A DNA stretch of 64,000 nucleotides from Flagellimonas flava (lineage in GTDB: Bacteria > Bacteroidota > Bacteroidia > Flavobacteriales > Flavobacteriaceae): contig NZ_FQWL01000001.1 in assembly GCF_900129665.1 (NCBI RefSeq), positions 372,001-436,000 on the forward strand, read 5' to 3'. Both the position numbers and the translations under genes were made by a program. Positions 18,200-27,215 of this stretch are shown here, piece after piece (the first letter of the stretch is position 1; every line of letters begins with the position of its first letter). Below the pieces are notes generated by a model. The model ran no database searches and was not told the origin of the DNA. It saw only the letters and a program-made list of their open reading frames with translations.

Positions 18200-19954
18200 A
18201 TGAAGATTTTAAATAGGATAATCATCGTATGCTCCGTATTGGGTTTTACCATTTTAAACGGACAACTATCCACTGATGCTGAAACTGAGCAAGGCGCCGC
18301 TTATTTGGAAAACCAAGAAGAGGTGTTCGTTCATTACAATACCTCGCTTTTGTTTGCTGGGGAATCTCTTTTATATAATGTCCATTCTTTGGTAAAGGGG
18401 ACCAATCTTCCCAGTTCTTTAAGTAAACTTGCCTACGTGGAATTGGTTGGAGAGGACGGTAAGATTTTGTTCCGCCATAAAATACTGCTGACCAATGGTC
18501 GTGGTCAAGGAGATTTTTTTGTGCCTGCAGATACCCCCTCTGGAAACTATAAATTGTTGGGCTATACCAAATGGATGTTAAATAGCGGGATAGCAACTTT
18601 TTTTCAAGGAGATGTTGGTATAGTAAATCCATATCATAGTAATCAAGACACGCTGCTGGAAGGGAAAGCTGAAGTAGTCCAAGACTCTATAGGTGCAACA
18701 TCGGAATCACCCACTTCCAGGGAAGAGATAAGGATGACTTTTGATCAAATTGCATACCGAAGGCGCCAAGGTATCACCCTGTCCTTGGAAGCAATGGACA
18801 AAGCTGTATTGGGCGGGAATTATTCAATCTCTGTTCGTAAAAGGGATTCCTTGAGAAGGCCTTTGATGCCCACAGCCCGGAATCATATTTTTCGCCAAAA
18901 AAGTAATTCGGCACAACTTTCAAGGCAAAAGTTTTTACCAGAACTAAGAGGGCAACTTATTTCGGGAAGGATTGTACCCAAAAATGGAAATAGCTTGTTC
19001 AAGGAAGAAAAGATTGGTCTATCCATACCTGATAAAAAGTTTGTCCTTAAAATGACCAGAACCAATGACAAAGGGGAATTTTATTTCAATTTGAAGCAAG
19101 CCTACGAAAGTGAGTCTGGCTTTTTACAGGTCGTGGGTGAACGTGCAGAAAACTATGGGATTGAGATTGAGGAAGAGGCTATTTTCAACTATGATCAGCT
19201 CAAATTTGGAAAACTGAGGATAACCCCGCAAATGAAAGAAATCATTCTTAAGCGAAACATTTACAATCAGGTTGAAAACGCATTTGTAGAAGTTAAGCTG
19301 GACAATAAAATAAACAGCAATTCTTTCACTCCTGTTTATCGTGAATTTTCCCAAACCTATCAATTAAATGATTTTACCAGATTCCCCACGATCAAGGAGA
19401 CAATGCTGGAGATCGTGGACAACGCATGGGTGGAAAGGAACGCTGACGGTGAGGAGCAGCTTAAGGTCAGGGAGGATGACTATAACACCGGGACTGACCT
19501 GTTACCCCTAATTTTGATTGATGGTGTAATGGTCCAAAATCACACGCAGGTAATCGCCTATGATGCTAGAAAGGTCGAAAGAATTAAACTATCTAGAAAA
19601 GAATGCGTAATCAATTCCGTGGTTTACAAAGGAATTATTTCAATAGAGACCAAAGAAGGTGATTTTTTCAAAAACCATTTGGGTAATACTTTGAAAACCA
19701 TAATGTTGGACCCCCCAAAGGCCAAAAAAGAATACTTCCATCCCAGATACGATGGCCAAGGAGATCCAAAAATGGAACAAATCCCAGATTTTAGACTGCA
19801 ATTACTCTGGGTACCCCAATTGGATTTCAAAACAAAAAACCTGGACCTAGAGCTCTTTGCTTCAGATGTTCCGGGTATTTATGATGTTCGTTTGGAAGGT
19901 TTCACTTCGCTTGGCACGCCCATATCAATTAATAGCAGTATACTGGTGAATTAA
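18200..19954 (+). CDS. Secreted macroglobulin-like protein of the TonB receptor operon
   Basis: A 584-aa protein with a signal (ILNRIIIVCSVLGFTILNGQ) and an N-terminal macroglobulin-like region (about 35-125; VFVHYNTSLLFAGESLLYNV, PSGNYKLLGYTKWMLN) that resembles MG domains of bacterial alpha-2-macroglobulin relatives. No thioester CxEQ motif is visible. Near residue 430 there is a TonB-plug-like stretch (LLPLILIDGVMVQ, VERIKLSR). It is the fourth gene of the operon. I chose the ATG at 18200: a longer frame from 18119 overlaps the DUF4249 gene and puts 27 non-signal residues first. Function unknown; a receptor accessory on the periplasmic or surface side is inferred. Confidence 0.8.
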   Translation: MKILNRIIIVCSVLGFTILNGQLSTDAETEQGAAYLENQEEVFVHYNTSLLFAGESLLYNVHSLVKGTNLPSSLSKLAYVELVGEDGKILFRHKILLTNGRGQGDFFVPADTPSGNYKLLGYTKWMLNSGIATFFQGDVGIVNPYHSNQDTLLEGKAEVVQDSIGATSESPTSREEIRMTFDQIAYRRRQGITLSLEAMDKAVLGGNYSISVRKRDSLRRPLMPTARNHIFRQKSNSAQLSRQKFLPELRGQLISGRIVPKNGNSLFKEEKIGLSIPDKKFVLKMTRTNDKGEFYFNLKQAYESESGFLQVVGERAENYGIEIEEEAIFNYDQLKFGKLRITPQMKEIILKRNIYNQVENAFVEVKLDNKINSNSFTPVYREFSQTYQLNDFTRFPTIKETMLEIVDNAWVERNADGEEQLKVREDDYNTGTDLLPLILIDGVMVQNHTQVIAYDARKVERIKLSRKECVINSVVYKGIISIETKEGDFFKNHLGNTLKTIMLDPPKAKKEYFHPRYDGQGDPKMEQIPDFRLQLLWVPQLDFKTKNLDLELFASDVPGIYDVRLEGFTSLGTPISINSSILVN

Positions 19955-20069
19955 ATTGGCTATGTAAGAGTTTATTCTATTGATTTAAAATAGCATTTAT
20001 AAAAGACACAGTTTTGTAACAAATACTTAAATTCTTCAACAAATAACTGTCAATAAAAACTACAATACA

Positions 20070-20867
20070 ATGAACGCACACGAAATAGACTACGAAATTT
20101 ACGGGGAGGAAATGCAATATGTGGAAATAGAGCTGGACCCACAAGAGGCTGTGGTTGCGGAAGCAGGCAGTTTTATGATGATGGATACCGATATCCAAAT
20201 GGATACGATTTTTGGAGATGGTTCCAATCAAGATTCCGGTGTATTGGGCAAGTTGTTTTCCGCGGGGAAACGATTGCTTACCGGTGAAAGTCTTTTTATG
20301 ACCGCATTTTTAAATGTGGGACAGGGGAAAAAACAGGTGAGTTTTGCATCCCCCTATCCTGGAAAAATTCTTCCAATAGACTTATCGGAAAAAGGCGGAA
20401 AATTCATTTGCCAGAAGGATGCGTTTTTATGTGCGGCCAAAGGTGTTTCGGTAGGTATCGAATTTTCCAAACGTTTGGGAAGGGGGTTATTCGGGGGCGA
20501 AGGATTCATTATGCAAAAACTGGAAGGTGATGGACTGGCATTTGTCCATGCCGGTGGAACCATGGCCAAAAAGGAGTTGGCTCCAGGAGAGGTTTTAAAG
20601 GTAGATACTGGATGTATCGTAGGTTTTTCGCATACCGTGGACTATGATATCGAATTTGTTGGTGGAATCAAAAACACCATTTTTGGTGGCGAAGGTCTGT
20701 TTTTTGCCACCTTAAGGGGGCCAGGTACGGTTTACGTGCAATCTCTACCTTTCAGTCGTTTGGCAGGAAGGGTACTGGCATCCATTCCAAGGGGCGGAAA
20801 AGATAAGGGAGAAGGAAGCATTTTGGGGGGCTTGGGAGATATTGTGATGGGGGATAATAAGTTCTAA
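20070..20867 (+). CDS. TIGR00266/AIM24-family protein
   Basis: The 265-aa product matches the AIM24-like family (TIGR00266). An N-terminal strand region ([19 protein letters not shown]) precedes the family hallmark [12 protein letters not shown] near residues 28-39. Glycine-rich beta segments follow ([20 protein letters not shown], split by strands) and a [13 protein letters not shown] stretch near the end. Structures of the family are TRAP-like double-sided beta-helices. Its role in bacteria is unknown. It is monocistronic; the region before it is AT-rich with no clear consensus promoter. Confidence 0.92.
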   Translation: MNAHEIDYEIYGEEMQYVEIELDPQEAVVAEAGSFMMMDTDIQMDTIFGDGSNQDSGVLGKLFSAGKRLLTGESLFMTAFLNVGQGKKQVSFASPYPGKILPIDLSEKGGKFICQKDAFLCAAKGVSVGIEFSKRLGRGLFGGEGFIMQKLEGDGLAFVHAGGTMAKKELAPGEVLKVDTGCIVGFSHTVDYDIEFVGGIKNTIFGGEGLFFATLRGPGTVYVQSLPFSRLAGRVLASIPRGGKDKGEGSILGGLGDIVMGDNKF

Positions 20868-20937
20868 ACGAAGTAGGCTGAGTTGTTTTCAGCACAATTC
20901 ACTATGTTTCTAACTGGGTACTTCTTACTTTCGAAAC

Positions 20938-21591
20938 ATGGATTTCGAAGCACTTTTCAGTTTTCTTGAACAGCTCCAAAAAAACAACAATAAGGAATGG
21001 ATGGATACCAACAGGAAGTGGTATAAATCCCTAAGAGCTCAATTTATTCAATGGTTGGATGACCTGGATTATACCTTGGCGGAACTGGATGAGGAATATT
21101 ATCCGACACCGGGGAAAAAGGGTATAAATCGGATTAATAACAATTTGATGTTTCATCCGCACAAGCCCATTTATAAGGATCATTTTGGAGCTGGATTGGA
21201 CAAAGCACCAAATTCCGCTGATTTCTATGTTGAGGTGGGATTGAAGCAATGCCTGCTTGCCGGTGGGTTTTGGAGACCTGATCCCAAAACTTTGCGCAGC
21301 ATACGGGAAGGGATAGATTACAACGGCGAAGAATTTCAGGCTATATTGGACCGCCCATCATTTAAGAAATTGTTTGGTGGTCTTTACGACGATGAAAAAT
21401 TGACCAACGCCCCCAAGGGATTCTCAAATAATCACCCCCATATAGCGCTCCTCCGGAACAAGACTTTTGGCGTGGAACACGTTTTGAAAAGGGAAGACGT
21501 CTTTCAGCCCAATTTCAAGGATAAGATCATTTCCGTTTATCAGGAGATGCTCCCATTTAGAAGGTATCTGAACAACACAGTTTCTGTTTGA
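20938..21591 (+). CDS. DUF2461 (TIGR02453) family protein
   Basis: A 217-aa protein of the TIGR02453/DUF2461 type. It opens with FSFLEQLQKNNNKEWMDTNR, the family's conserved N-E-W..-NR segment, followed by INRINNNLMFHPHKPIYKDHFGA and the FYVEVG / AGGFWRPD strands. No catalytic role is established. The start ATG is 13 bases behind TACTTTCG, a near match to the -7 consensus, so the leader would be very short. It converges with the M81 gene, with only 5 bases between the two stop codons. Confidence 0.9.
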   Translation: MDFEALFSFLEQLQKNNNKEWMDTNRKWYKSLRAQFIQWLDDLDYTLAELDEEYYPTPGKKGINRINNNLMFHPHKPIYKDHFGAGLDKAPNSADFYVEVGLKQCLLAGGFWRPDPKTLRSIREGIDYNGEEFQAILDRPSFKKLFGGLYDDEKLTNAPKGFSNNHPHIALLRNKTFGVEHVLKREDVFQPNFKDKIISVYQEMLPFRRYLNNTVSV

Positions 21592-21596
21592 TTCAT

Positions 21597-23186
21597 TTAC
21601 TCCAAATCGTCGGCTAGACGAATCCATCGCGCGGAAAGATCAGGAGTGTCCATATCCTTATCCAGCGGAAACATGGGTCTTTTGATATCTTGATAACCCA
21701 AGCGGTCCAAATCTTGGTCCACCCCACCTGGGGTCAGGGCCATTACCCAATCAGCTCGCATGTCGTATAGTTCGGGTACCAAATAACCAATTTTTACCAT
21801 GACGATATCCGCTTCCCTGGGGTTGAGTCCCAATTCGGTAAAATCACTTTCCCGATGATAGGGCTTTCGTTTTTTGGTTACAATAACATGCATACTACCA
21901 ACTTTGACCACCACCTCCGTTTCAGCATGTACATCCCCTTCCTTGATGGCGGTAATTGTTCCGGAAAGTTGAAGCGGCGGGGCAAACCGATTGTCCACTT
22001 CTGCACCAGCTAGAGCACTAATTTTACCGCCTACACCTAGCTCAAGTGCTTCTTGAACAAAATCTGGACCAGGAATGGACGCATAGATCAATGACGGTCC
22101 ATTTGCGGATTTAAACTCTTCCCTTTGCAACAGTTGTTGGAGGGTCCAGGTAACATCACCAGCGCCTCCGGCGGTTGGATTATCGCCCATATCACTGATC
22201 ATAAAGGGTTGCCTGTCACTAGCAAGGGCCTGTTTTAGGCTTTCTTCAAAGGTTGTGGTAGGGGCAACAAATACAAATTCGTTTCTTACGTCCCAAAAAT
22301 GCTGGGCCAGTTTTTCTGCTCCTTCACCTACCTTTTCCTTATCATCACCAGTGACCATCACCACTGCATGATTTCTAGGCTCGTCTGCCCAAGCATAACC
22401 CACCCAAATCGCAGCGTCAATTACACCCTCCTGATTGGCAACACCAGGCACTTCGGCATATAAACTTTTCCCTGGTTCAATACGGGTACTTGTTTTTTCT
22501 CCTGGCAGAAGAATGGGAACTGGGACCCAGGCCTTGTATTTAGGTTTGCCCAAGTTTTTTTCCAATCGCTCCAATAAATTATCCACTGCACGTTTCTTGG
22601 ACTCTATGGCATCTTCATGTGGGGCCATGCGGTAACATGTGATCAAATCCGAATGCTCGGCCAGTTTTTGGGACACATTACCATGTAGGTCCATGGAGGT
22701 TGAAACCAGAACATCGGTCCCAATAACCTCCCTAATTCTAGAAATTAGATCTCCCTCTGCATCTTCAAGACCCACGACGCTCATTGCGCCATGAATATCA
22801 AAAAACAGGCCGTCGTAAGGGCCATTTTCCTTGAGCATGTTCAATGTCTTTTTTACCAAGGATTCGTAAGCTTCCCGAGTGACAATGCCCCCCGGAAGGG
22901 ATTTTCCGACCAAGGTTGGAATCCAGTTTGCGCGATTTCTATTTAAGGAATCAGCAGCTAAGAATGGATATCGTTCAAAAATCGCATCTCCGACCCTGGT
23001 ATGAAATGCCTCCTCATGGGTTTGTGCCGGTGAAAAGGTGCTGGATTCAATCCCAAGACCAGCAATTGCAATTCTGGGAATTGTTTCCTGATCGGATTCG
23101 TTTTTTTTGGCTGAATTACATCCCAAAAAAGCCAGGGAAAAGACGAGTAGACAACAAAGGTTATATGACTTCGATATAAACTGCAT
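21597..23186 (-). CDS. M81-family (MlrC-type) metallopeptidase, predicted lipoprotein
   Basis: The 529-aa product has the M81 N-terminal domain (IAIAGLGIESSTFSPAQTH, GLFFDIHGAM, STSMDLHGNVS, DEPRNHAVVM) with the His/Asp residues expected to bind zinc. It also has the MlrC C-terminal half (SDMGDNPTAGGAGDVTW, and VMALTPGGVDQD near the end). MlrC hydrolyses linearised microcystin, but relatives occur widely in organisms that never meet that toxin, and their substrate is unknown. Unusually, an N-terminal lipoprotein signal (LLVFSLAFLGC-N) is present. I start at the ATG at 23186 because an earlier ATG at 23234 would place 16 residues before the signal. Confidence 0.85.
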   Translation of the reverse strand: MQFISKSYNLCCLLVFSLAFLGCNSAKKNESDQETIPRIAIAGLGIESSTFSPAQTHEEAFHTRVGDAIFERYPFLAADSLNRNRANWIPTLVGKSLPGGIVTREAYESLVKKTLNMLKENGPYDGLFFDIHGAMSVVGLEDAEGDLISRIREVIGTDVLVSTSMDLHGNVSQKLAEHSDLITCYRMAPHEDAIESKKRAVDNLLERLEKNLGKPKYKAWVPVPILLPGEKTSTRIEPGKSLYAEVPGVANQEGVIDAAIWVGYAWADEPRNHAVVMVTGDDKEKVGEGAEKLAQHFWDVRNEFVFVAPTTTFEESLKQALASDRQPFMISDMGDNPTAGGAGDVTWTLQQLLQREEFKSANGPSLIYASIPGPDFVQEALELGVGGKISALAGAEVDNRFAPPLQLSGTITAIKEGDVHAETEVVVKVGSMHVIVTKKRKPYHRESDFTELGLNPREADIVMVKIGYLVPELYDMRADWVMALTPGGVDQDLDRLGYQDIKRPMFPLDKDMDTPDLSARWIRLADDLE

Positions 23187-23354
23187 AAGAAAAGTTGCGT
23201 AAGGTTGTTGCCCTAAAGATACTAAGGAAATCAAAGGACCCTTCCTGAAAAAAGCTTCATTTTGTTAGATTTTAAACATGTTGGACAAGCATTCTAAGGA
23301 TTAATTGCATTATTTTGTTCGGAGGGATTTAAGCCACAATAAAAATCAATACCT

Positions 23355-23939
23355 GTGAAATACGGAAACGTAAAAAATATCAAAAAAGAGCTCCTGTCGG
23401 ACAATTGGTATACCTTAAAAAAAGTCAGCTTTGAGTACCAAAGGGAGGATGGAGCATGGGAAACCCAGATAAGGGAGGCGTATGACCGGGGAAATGGAGC
23501 AGTGATTTTACTCTATAATAAGGAAAAGAAAACCGTGGTGCTTACACGTCAGTTCCGTATGCCTACCTATCTAAATGGTAACGAAGACGGGATGATGATC
23601 GAGGCCTGCGCAGGTATTCTTGAAAAGGGGAATGCTGAGGAGACTATAAAAATGGAGGTGGAGGAAGAGACCGGTTATAGGATTGAGGATGTTGAAAAAG
23701 TTTTTGAGTCGTATATGTCTCCGGGCTCGGTGACGGAAATTCTTCATTTTTTCATTGGGCAATATCATGATGGAATGCGGATTGGTGATGGGGGTGGAGC
23801 CGAAGATGAAACAGAAAATATCGAGGTATTGGAAATGTCATTTCCAGAGGCTCTGGAAATGATACGGACTGGAGAAATCAAGGATGCAAAAACCATTATG
23901 CTATTACAATATGCCCAGTTGCATGCGTTATTCGAGTAA
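23355..23939 (+). CDS. nudK: Nudix hydrolase, NudK-like (GDP-mannose pyrophosphatase)
   Basis: A 194-aa Nudix protein that predictably cleaves GDP-mannose to GMP and mannose-1-phosphate. The N-terminal strand exchange region (LLSDNWYTLKKVSFEY) and YDRGNGAVILLYN resemble E. coli NudK over their whole length. The Nudix box lies at about residues 92-113 (AGILEKGN, MEVEEETGY). Downstream YMSPGSVTEILHFFI and GGGAEDETENIEVLEMSF match the NudK-specific substrate loop. The start is GTG at 23355, since no ATG precedes the conserved region. It is 21 bases upstream of msrA and probably co-transcribed with it. Confidence 0.9.
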   Translation: MKYGNVKNIKKELLSDNWYTLKKVSFEYQREDGAWETQIREAYDRGNGAVILLYNKEKKTVVLTRQFRMPTYLNGNEDGMMIEACAGILEKGNAEETIKMEVEEETGYRIEDVEKVFESYMSPGSVTEILHFFIGQYHDGMRIGDGGGAEDETENIEVLEMSFPEALEMIRTGEIKDAKTIMLLQYAQLHALFE

Positions 23940-23960
23940 TGCTTTTACGACCAATACCCC

Positions 23961-24479
23961 ATGAAGATTGAAAAAATTGGTTTGGGCGGAGGATGTCACT
24001 GGTGCACTGAAGCGGTTTATCAATCCCTGTTAGGTGTGGTCAAGGTGGAACAGGGATTCATAACACCACTAGAACAAGTTGATTCTTTCTCCGAGGCGGT
24101 GGTGGTTTACTACGATCCAAGCGTAATCTCCCTTCAGGATTTGGTAGCCATCCATCTCCACACCCATGCAAGTTCCAGGAATCACTCTTTCAGAAATAAA
24201 TACCGTTCGGCGGTCTATGCGTTTAATGACAAGGATTTAATAAAGGCCCAAAAATCCATAGAGGATTCAGAAGCGGATTTTAACAACAGTCTGGTGACCA
24301 AAGGGTATCGTTTTGGAGGTTTTAAACCATCCCAGGATCAGTTCTGGAATTACTACTATAAAAATCCTGAAAAACCCTTTTGCAAGACGCATATTTCACC
24401 AAAACTTCAGGTGCTGATGGAAAAATTTTCAGGAAAACTGGACAAGTCCAAAATCAATACTTCTGATAAACCTGTTTAA
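23961..24479 (+). CDS. msrA: Peptide-methionine (S)-S-oxide reductase
   Basis: The 172-aa protein reduces methionine-S-sulfoxide in proteins, with thioredoxin as electron donor. The active-site motif GGGCHWCTEAVYQ near residues 9-21 places the catalytic Cys in the usual position; the standard Phe of GCFW is His here, a variant I have seen in flavobacterial MsrA. The VKVEQGF and QVDSFSEAVVVYYDP strands fit the fold. Its 3' end overlaps the convergent carboxypeptidase gene by 26 bases. The trxB product, encoded 16 kb away, would regenerate its thioredoxin. Confidence 0.9.
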   Translation: MKIEKIGLGGGCHWCTEAVYQSLLGVVKVEQGFITPLEQVDSFSEAVVVYYDPSVISLQDLVAIHLHTHASSRNHSFRNKYRSAVYAFNDKDLIKAQKSIEDSEADFNNSLVTKGYRFGGFKPSQDQFWNYYYKNPEKPFCKTHISPKLQVLMEKFSGKLDKSKINTSDKPV

Positions 24480-25722
24480 GAATGTGGTACATCTGGGAAC
24501 GAATCTCGCTTGATGGCTTTCTGAAATGGTTGTTCATAAAACTGAAAATGAGCAGTTTCCCCGATTTTGTCTTCAGGTAGCCACTTAGGTTGTAGTTGTT
24601 TCCCAATGAACCGGATTTGGCCCAGATAAAAGCTGGTACTTCCGCATCTTTCCAAACTTCTGAAGTGCCGTTCGTGTCCCAATATGGAAAAAGATGGAAT
24701 AAACGATCTTGGGGCATTTGTTGATAGAGTTTTTGGAGAATCTGTACCAAAGATTTTGGTGTAAATAGATTATACCTGGAGAGCCCAGAACCATCTACCC
24801 ATCTGGGTTGCTCCTCCAAATCGGCCAGATGGTTTTCCAACATAAAATCGATGGAAGCTTTAGTGCTCAACGTGTCGGATAGGGTGGAAGAGGCCATCAT
24901 CAGTATCTGCTCCGCAAGAAAGTTGTCGCTTTCGTACATCATACGCCTATAAATGGAATCAGATGGTTTTCCGTAAAGTGTTTGTTTTTCCTCGGCATCA
25001 AAATGGGTGGTCAAAGCAATGGGTTTGCCCAATTTCTTTTCCAAGAGTTTTTGGGTGAGCGCTTCACTTGTAACAAACGGAATTTCTAAAGTGTCGCTTC
25101 GATTGGGCGGTATGTAGAATTGATTTTCCGACTTTTTCCTACGAAATGGTTTGTCCTTTACGGTCACTTTTTCCAAAAAATACTGTGGAGAAATATTCAG
25201 TTCCTCTGTATGGAAAGCGGTTACCACATTACCATAGAGGGGAAGTGCACCTTTTTCAGGTGAAAAATAGGCGTCGTAATCTTCCCAGGCCCATCCCGGT
25301 CCAAATTTGTTTTCTACCGTGTTATGGGGATACCAGGTGATCGTATTGTGTTTTTTCAGAAAGTGGATGGCCGTACTATCCATAAAATAGGGATGAAGCC
25401 AAGCCGGGTCACCTGTTCCCTCGAACAAAATGGAGTCCTTTGAGGCAACATAACGCAAAGTGGGAACGTTATCCCCTAGTAAAGTCATGCCAGTAAAAAG
25501 AGTAACTATTTTGACATTACTGGCCGGGGTAAAATAGCGACCTCCGTTCATATTGTAAACGATTTTGTTTAAGGAGGTGTCGTAGAGCACCAGTCCGTGA
25601 AAGGAGTTTTGCAGAGGCTCGCTCCACAGGACTTCATTAATGGCCCTCACACGGGATGAACTACAGCTTGATACAACAAAATAGATAGGTAAAATAATGA
25701 AAAAGAAGAACTTAAGTCTCAT
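24454..25722 (-). CDS. dacB: D-alanyl-D-alanine carboxypeptidase, PBP4/DacB type, lipoprotein
   Basis: This 422-aa penicillin-binding protein trims or hydrolyses peptidoglycan cross-links in the periplasm. All three active-site motifs of the S13 family are visible: SxxK in TPASNVKIVTLF (about residue 66), SxN in YESDNFLAEQIL, and KSG in WAKSGSLGNNYN near the C terminus. A lipoprotein signal (FFFIILPIYFVVSSC-SS) anchors it. I use the ATG at 25722; an upstream ATG at 25764 would add 14 residues before the signal. Convergent with msrA, with overlapping 3' ends. Confidence 0.9.
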   Translation of the reverse strand: MRLKFFFFIILPIYFVVSSCSSSRVRAINEVLWSEPLQNSFHGLVLYDTSLNKIVYNMNGGRYFTPASNVKIVTLFTGMTLLGDNVPTLRYVASKDSILFEGTGDPAWLHPYFMDSTAIHFLKKHNTITWYPHNTVENKFGPGWAWEDYDAYFSPEKGALPLYGNVVTAFHTEELNISPQYFLEKVTVKDKPFRRKKSENQFYIPPNRSDTLEIPFVTSEALTQKLLEKKLGKPIALTTHFDAEEKQTLYGKPSDSIYRRMMYESDNFLAEQILMMASSTLSDTLSTKASIDFMLENHLADLEEQPRWVDGSGLSRYNLFTPKSLVQILQKLYQQMPQDRLFHLFPYWDTNGTSEVWKDAEVPAFIWAKSGSLGNNYNLSGYLKTKSGKLLIFSFMNNHFRKPSSEIRSQMYHILKQVYQKY

Positions 25723-25857
25723 TTCTAGTTGCTTGTGTATCTTTCGGGTTATCGATTTTAACACGAAATTATTTAATTTTTAACTACGGCTTCATGTACA
25801 AGAAAGTGATTTTTCTTAATTTTATAGGACAACCTTTTAATCCAAATCAAAATTTCT

Positions 25858-26055
25858 ATGCCCAGAGCAATGTTAGACTACACCAAAACTGTTCTCCAAA
25901 AAGTTAGTTTTGATGCTAAGCTATTCGCAAAAGAATTAAAAAAAGCCGTTTCAAGGTTATTACCAAGTGAAATCGAAGAACTTAAAATCTGGTTGCAATA
26001 TTATATATTGGACAAACCAGAGTTGCAACCCACATTACTGCTTATAAAATCTTAA
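25858..26055 (+). CDS. Conserved small protein, 65 aa
   Basis: This lysine-rich helical protein (MLDYTKTVLQKVSFD, KELKKAVSRLLPSEIEELK) resembles a short protein found throughout Flavobacteriia, from my memory of that family; its function is unknown. The coding evidence is good for so short a gene: a start right after an AT-rich promoter-like region, and a strong terminator 6 bases after the stop. No signal or membrane segment is visible. It is divergent from the dacB gene. Confidence 0.8.
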   Translation: MPRAMLDYTKTVLQKVSFDAKLFAKELKKAVSRLLPSEIEELKIWLQYYILDKPELQPTLLLIKS

Positions 26056-26060
26056 ACATA

Positions 26061-26090
26061 AAGTGCCGCTTCAAGCGGCACTTTTTTTTT
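26061..26090 (+). terminator. Rho-independent terminator after the 65-aa gene
   Basis: AAGTGCCGCT pairs with AGCGGCACTT around a 3-base turn, followed by a run of T. It lies between convergent genes and also stands directly behind oxyR on the opposite strand. Confidence 0.9.
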
Positions 26091-26105
26091 ACTTTCCTTC
26101 AATGT

Positions 26106-27047
26106 TTAGTTCTTGGCCAATGGGCTAATTATTTTAACATCTTGGAAGGCGATTGCTCCTTTTACGATACTTGAAATCACATCTTTCAAAGCTTCCGTAA
26201 TTTGAATTTTCAGTTCACTTTTGTGATAGATAAGGCTGATTTCCCTGGCAGGCGATGGGTTTTTAAACGGTCTTAAGAACTTCCGCTTTCTATCGTCCAG
26301 GTCCAAAGTGTTCAGATAGGGCAACAAGGTCATTCCCATACCCTCATCCGCTAGACTTACCAAAGTTTCAAAACTACCGCTCTCTATTTTAAAATGCTCA
26401 TCCTGAAGATTTTTTGGCGATTTACAAAGGTTGATGACCCCATCCCTAAAGCAATGGCCATCCTGAAGCAACAGGATATCGCTGACATCCAAATCTTCGG
26501 TGCCCAATTGTTGTTGGCCGGTTAGTCTATGACTATTGGGAACGTACCCCATGAAGGGTTCGTAGTAAAGTGGACGCTCTTTGATGAACTCAATTTCCAA
26601 GGGAGTAGCCGCGATTCCTGCATCTAGATGTCCATCCAAAATATTTCTAATGAGTGCTTCTGTGGGCTGCTCCTTTATAATAAGGTTGACCTTGGGATAT
26701 TTTTTAATGAATGTATTCAAAAACATCGGAAGTAATGTGGGCATTACGGTAGGTATGATTCCTAATGTATAGTCTCCCCCAATAAACCCTTTATCCTGAT
26801 CTACTATATCCTTAATGCGTTCTGCCTCGGCAACGATGTTTTTGGCTTGGGCCACAATCTTTTTGCCCACTTCAGTTATAGTGATTGGTTTTTTTCCCCT
26901 GTCAAAGATGAGAATGTCCAGTTCGTCCTCTAATTTCTGCACTTGCATGCTTAATGTAGGCTGTGTGACAAAACTTTTTTCTGCAGCCAAGGTGAAATTT
27001 TTATGCTCGGCTACAGCTAGGACATATTGTAATTGGGTTATGGTCAT
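26106..27047 (-). CDS. oxyR: Hydrogen-peroxide-sensing LysR-type regulator
   Basis: This 313-aa LysR-family protein has an N-terminal winged HTH (about 1-60; NFTLAAEKSFVTQPTLSMQV) and a substrate-binding-like sensor domain. The diagnostic feature is DGHCFRDGVINLC, with Cys199 and Cys208 at the same numbers and spacing as the E. coli OxyR redox pair that forms a disulfide with H2O2. That makes an OxyR role much more likely than a generic LysR. It is divergent from the sigma-54 activator gene, 168 bases apart, so it may also control that gene. No catalase or ahpCF gene is adjacent. Confidence 0.93.
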   Translation of the reverse strand: MTITQLQYVLAVAEHKNFTLAAEKSFVTQPTLSMQVQKLEDELDILIFDRGKKPITITEVGKKIVAQAKNIVAEAERIKDIVDQDKGFIGGDYTLGIIPTVMPTLLPMFLNTFIKKYPKVNLIIKEQPTEALIRNILDGHLDAGIAATPLEIEFIKERPLYYEPFMGYVPNSHRLTGQQQLGTEDLDVSDILLLQDGHCFRDGVINLCKSPKNLQDEHFKIESGSFETLVSLADEGMGMTLLPYLNTLDLDDRKRKFLRPFKNPSPAREISLIYHKSELKIQITEALKDVISSIVKGAIAFQDVKIISPLAKN

Positions 27048-27215
27048 TAATATAAATTTTTAAAATAAATATATAAAAAACCATCAATTAAATTTATGAT
27101 AAGAACCAGAAAGATTGCTCTTCTAAACTAAGCTTGGTTTAAGTTCCGTTGTGGGCTGAATTCAATTAATTTTCAATTCTGTATATTTAGTTGAAACCGA
27201 ACCAACTGGTACTTC

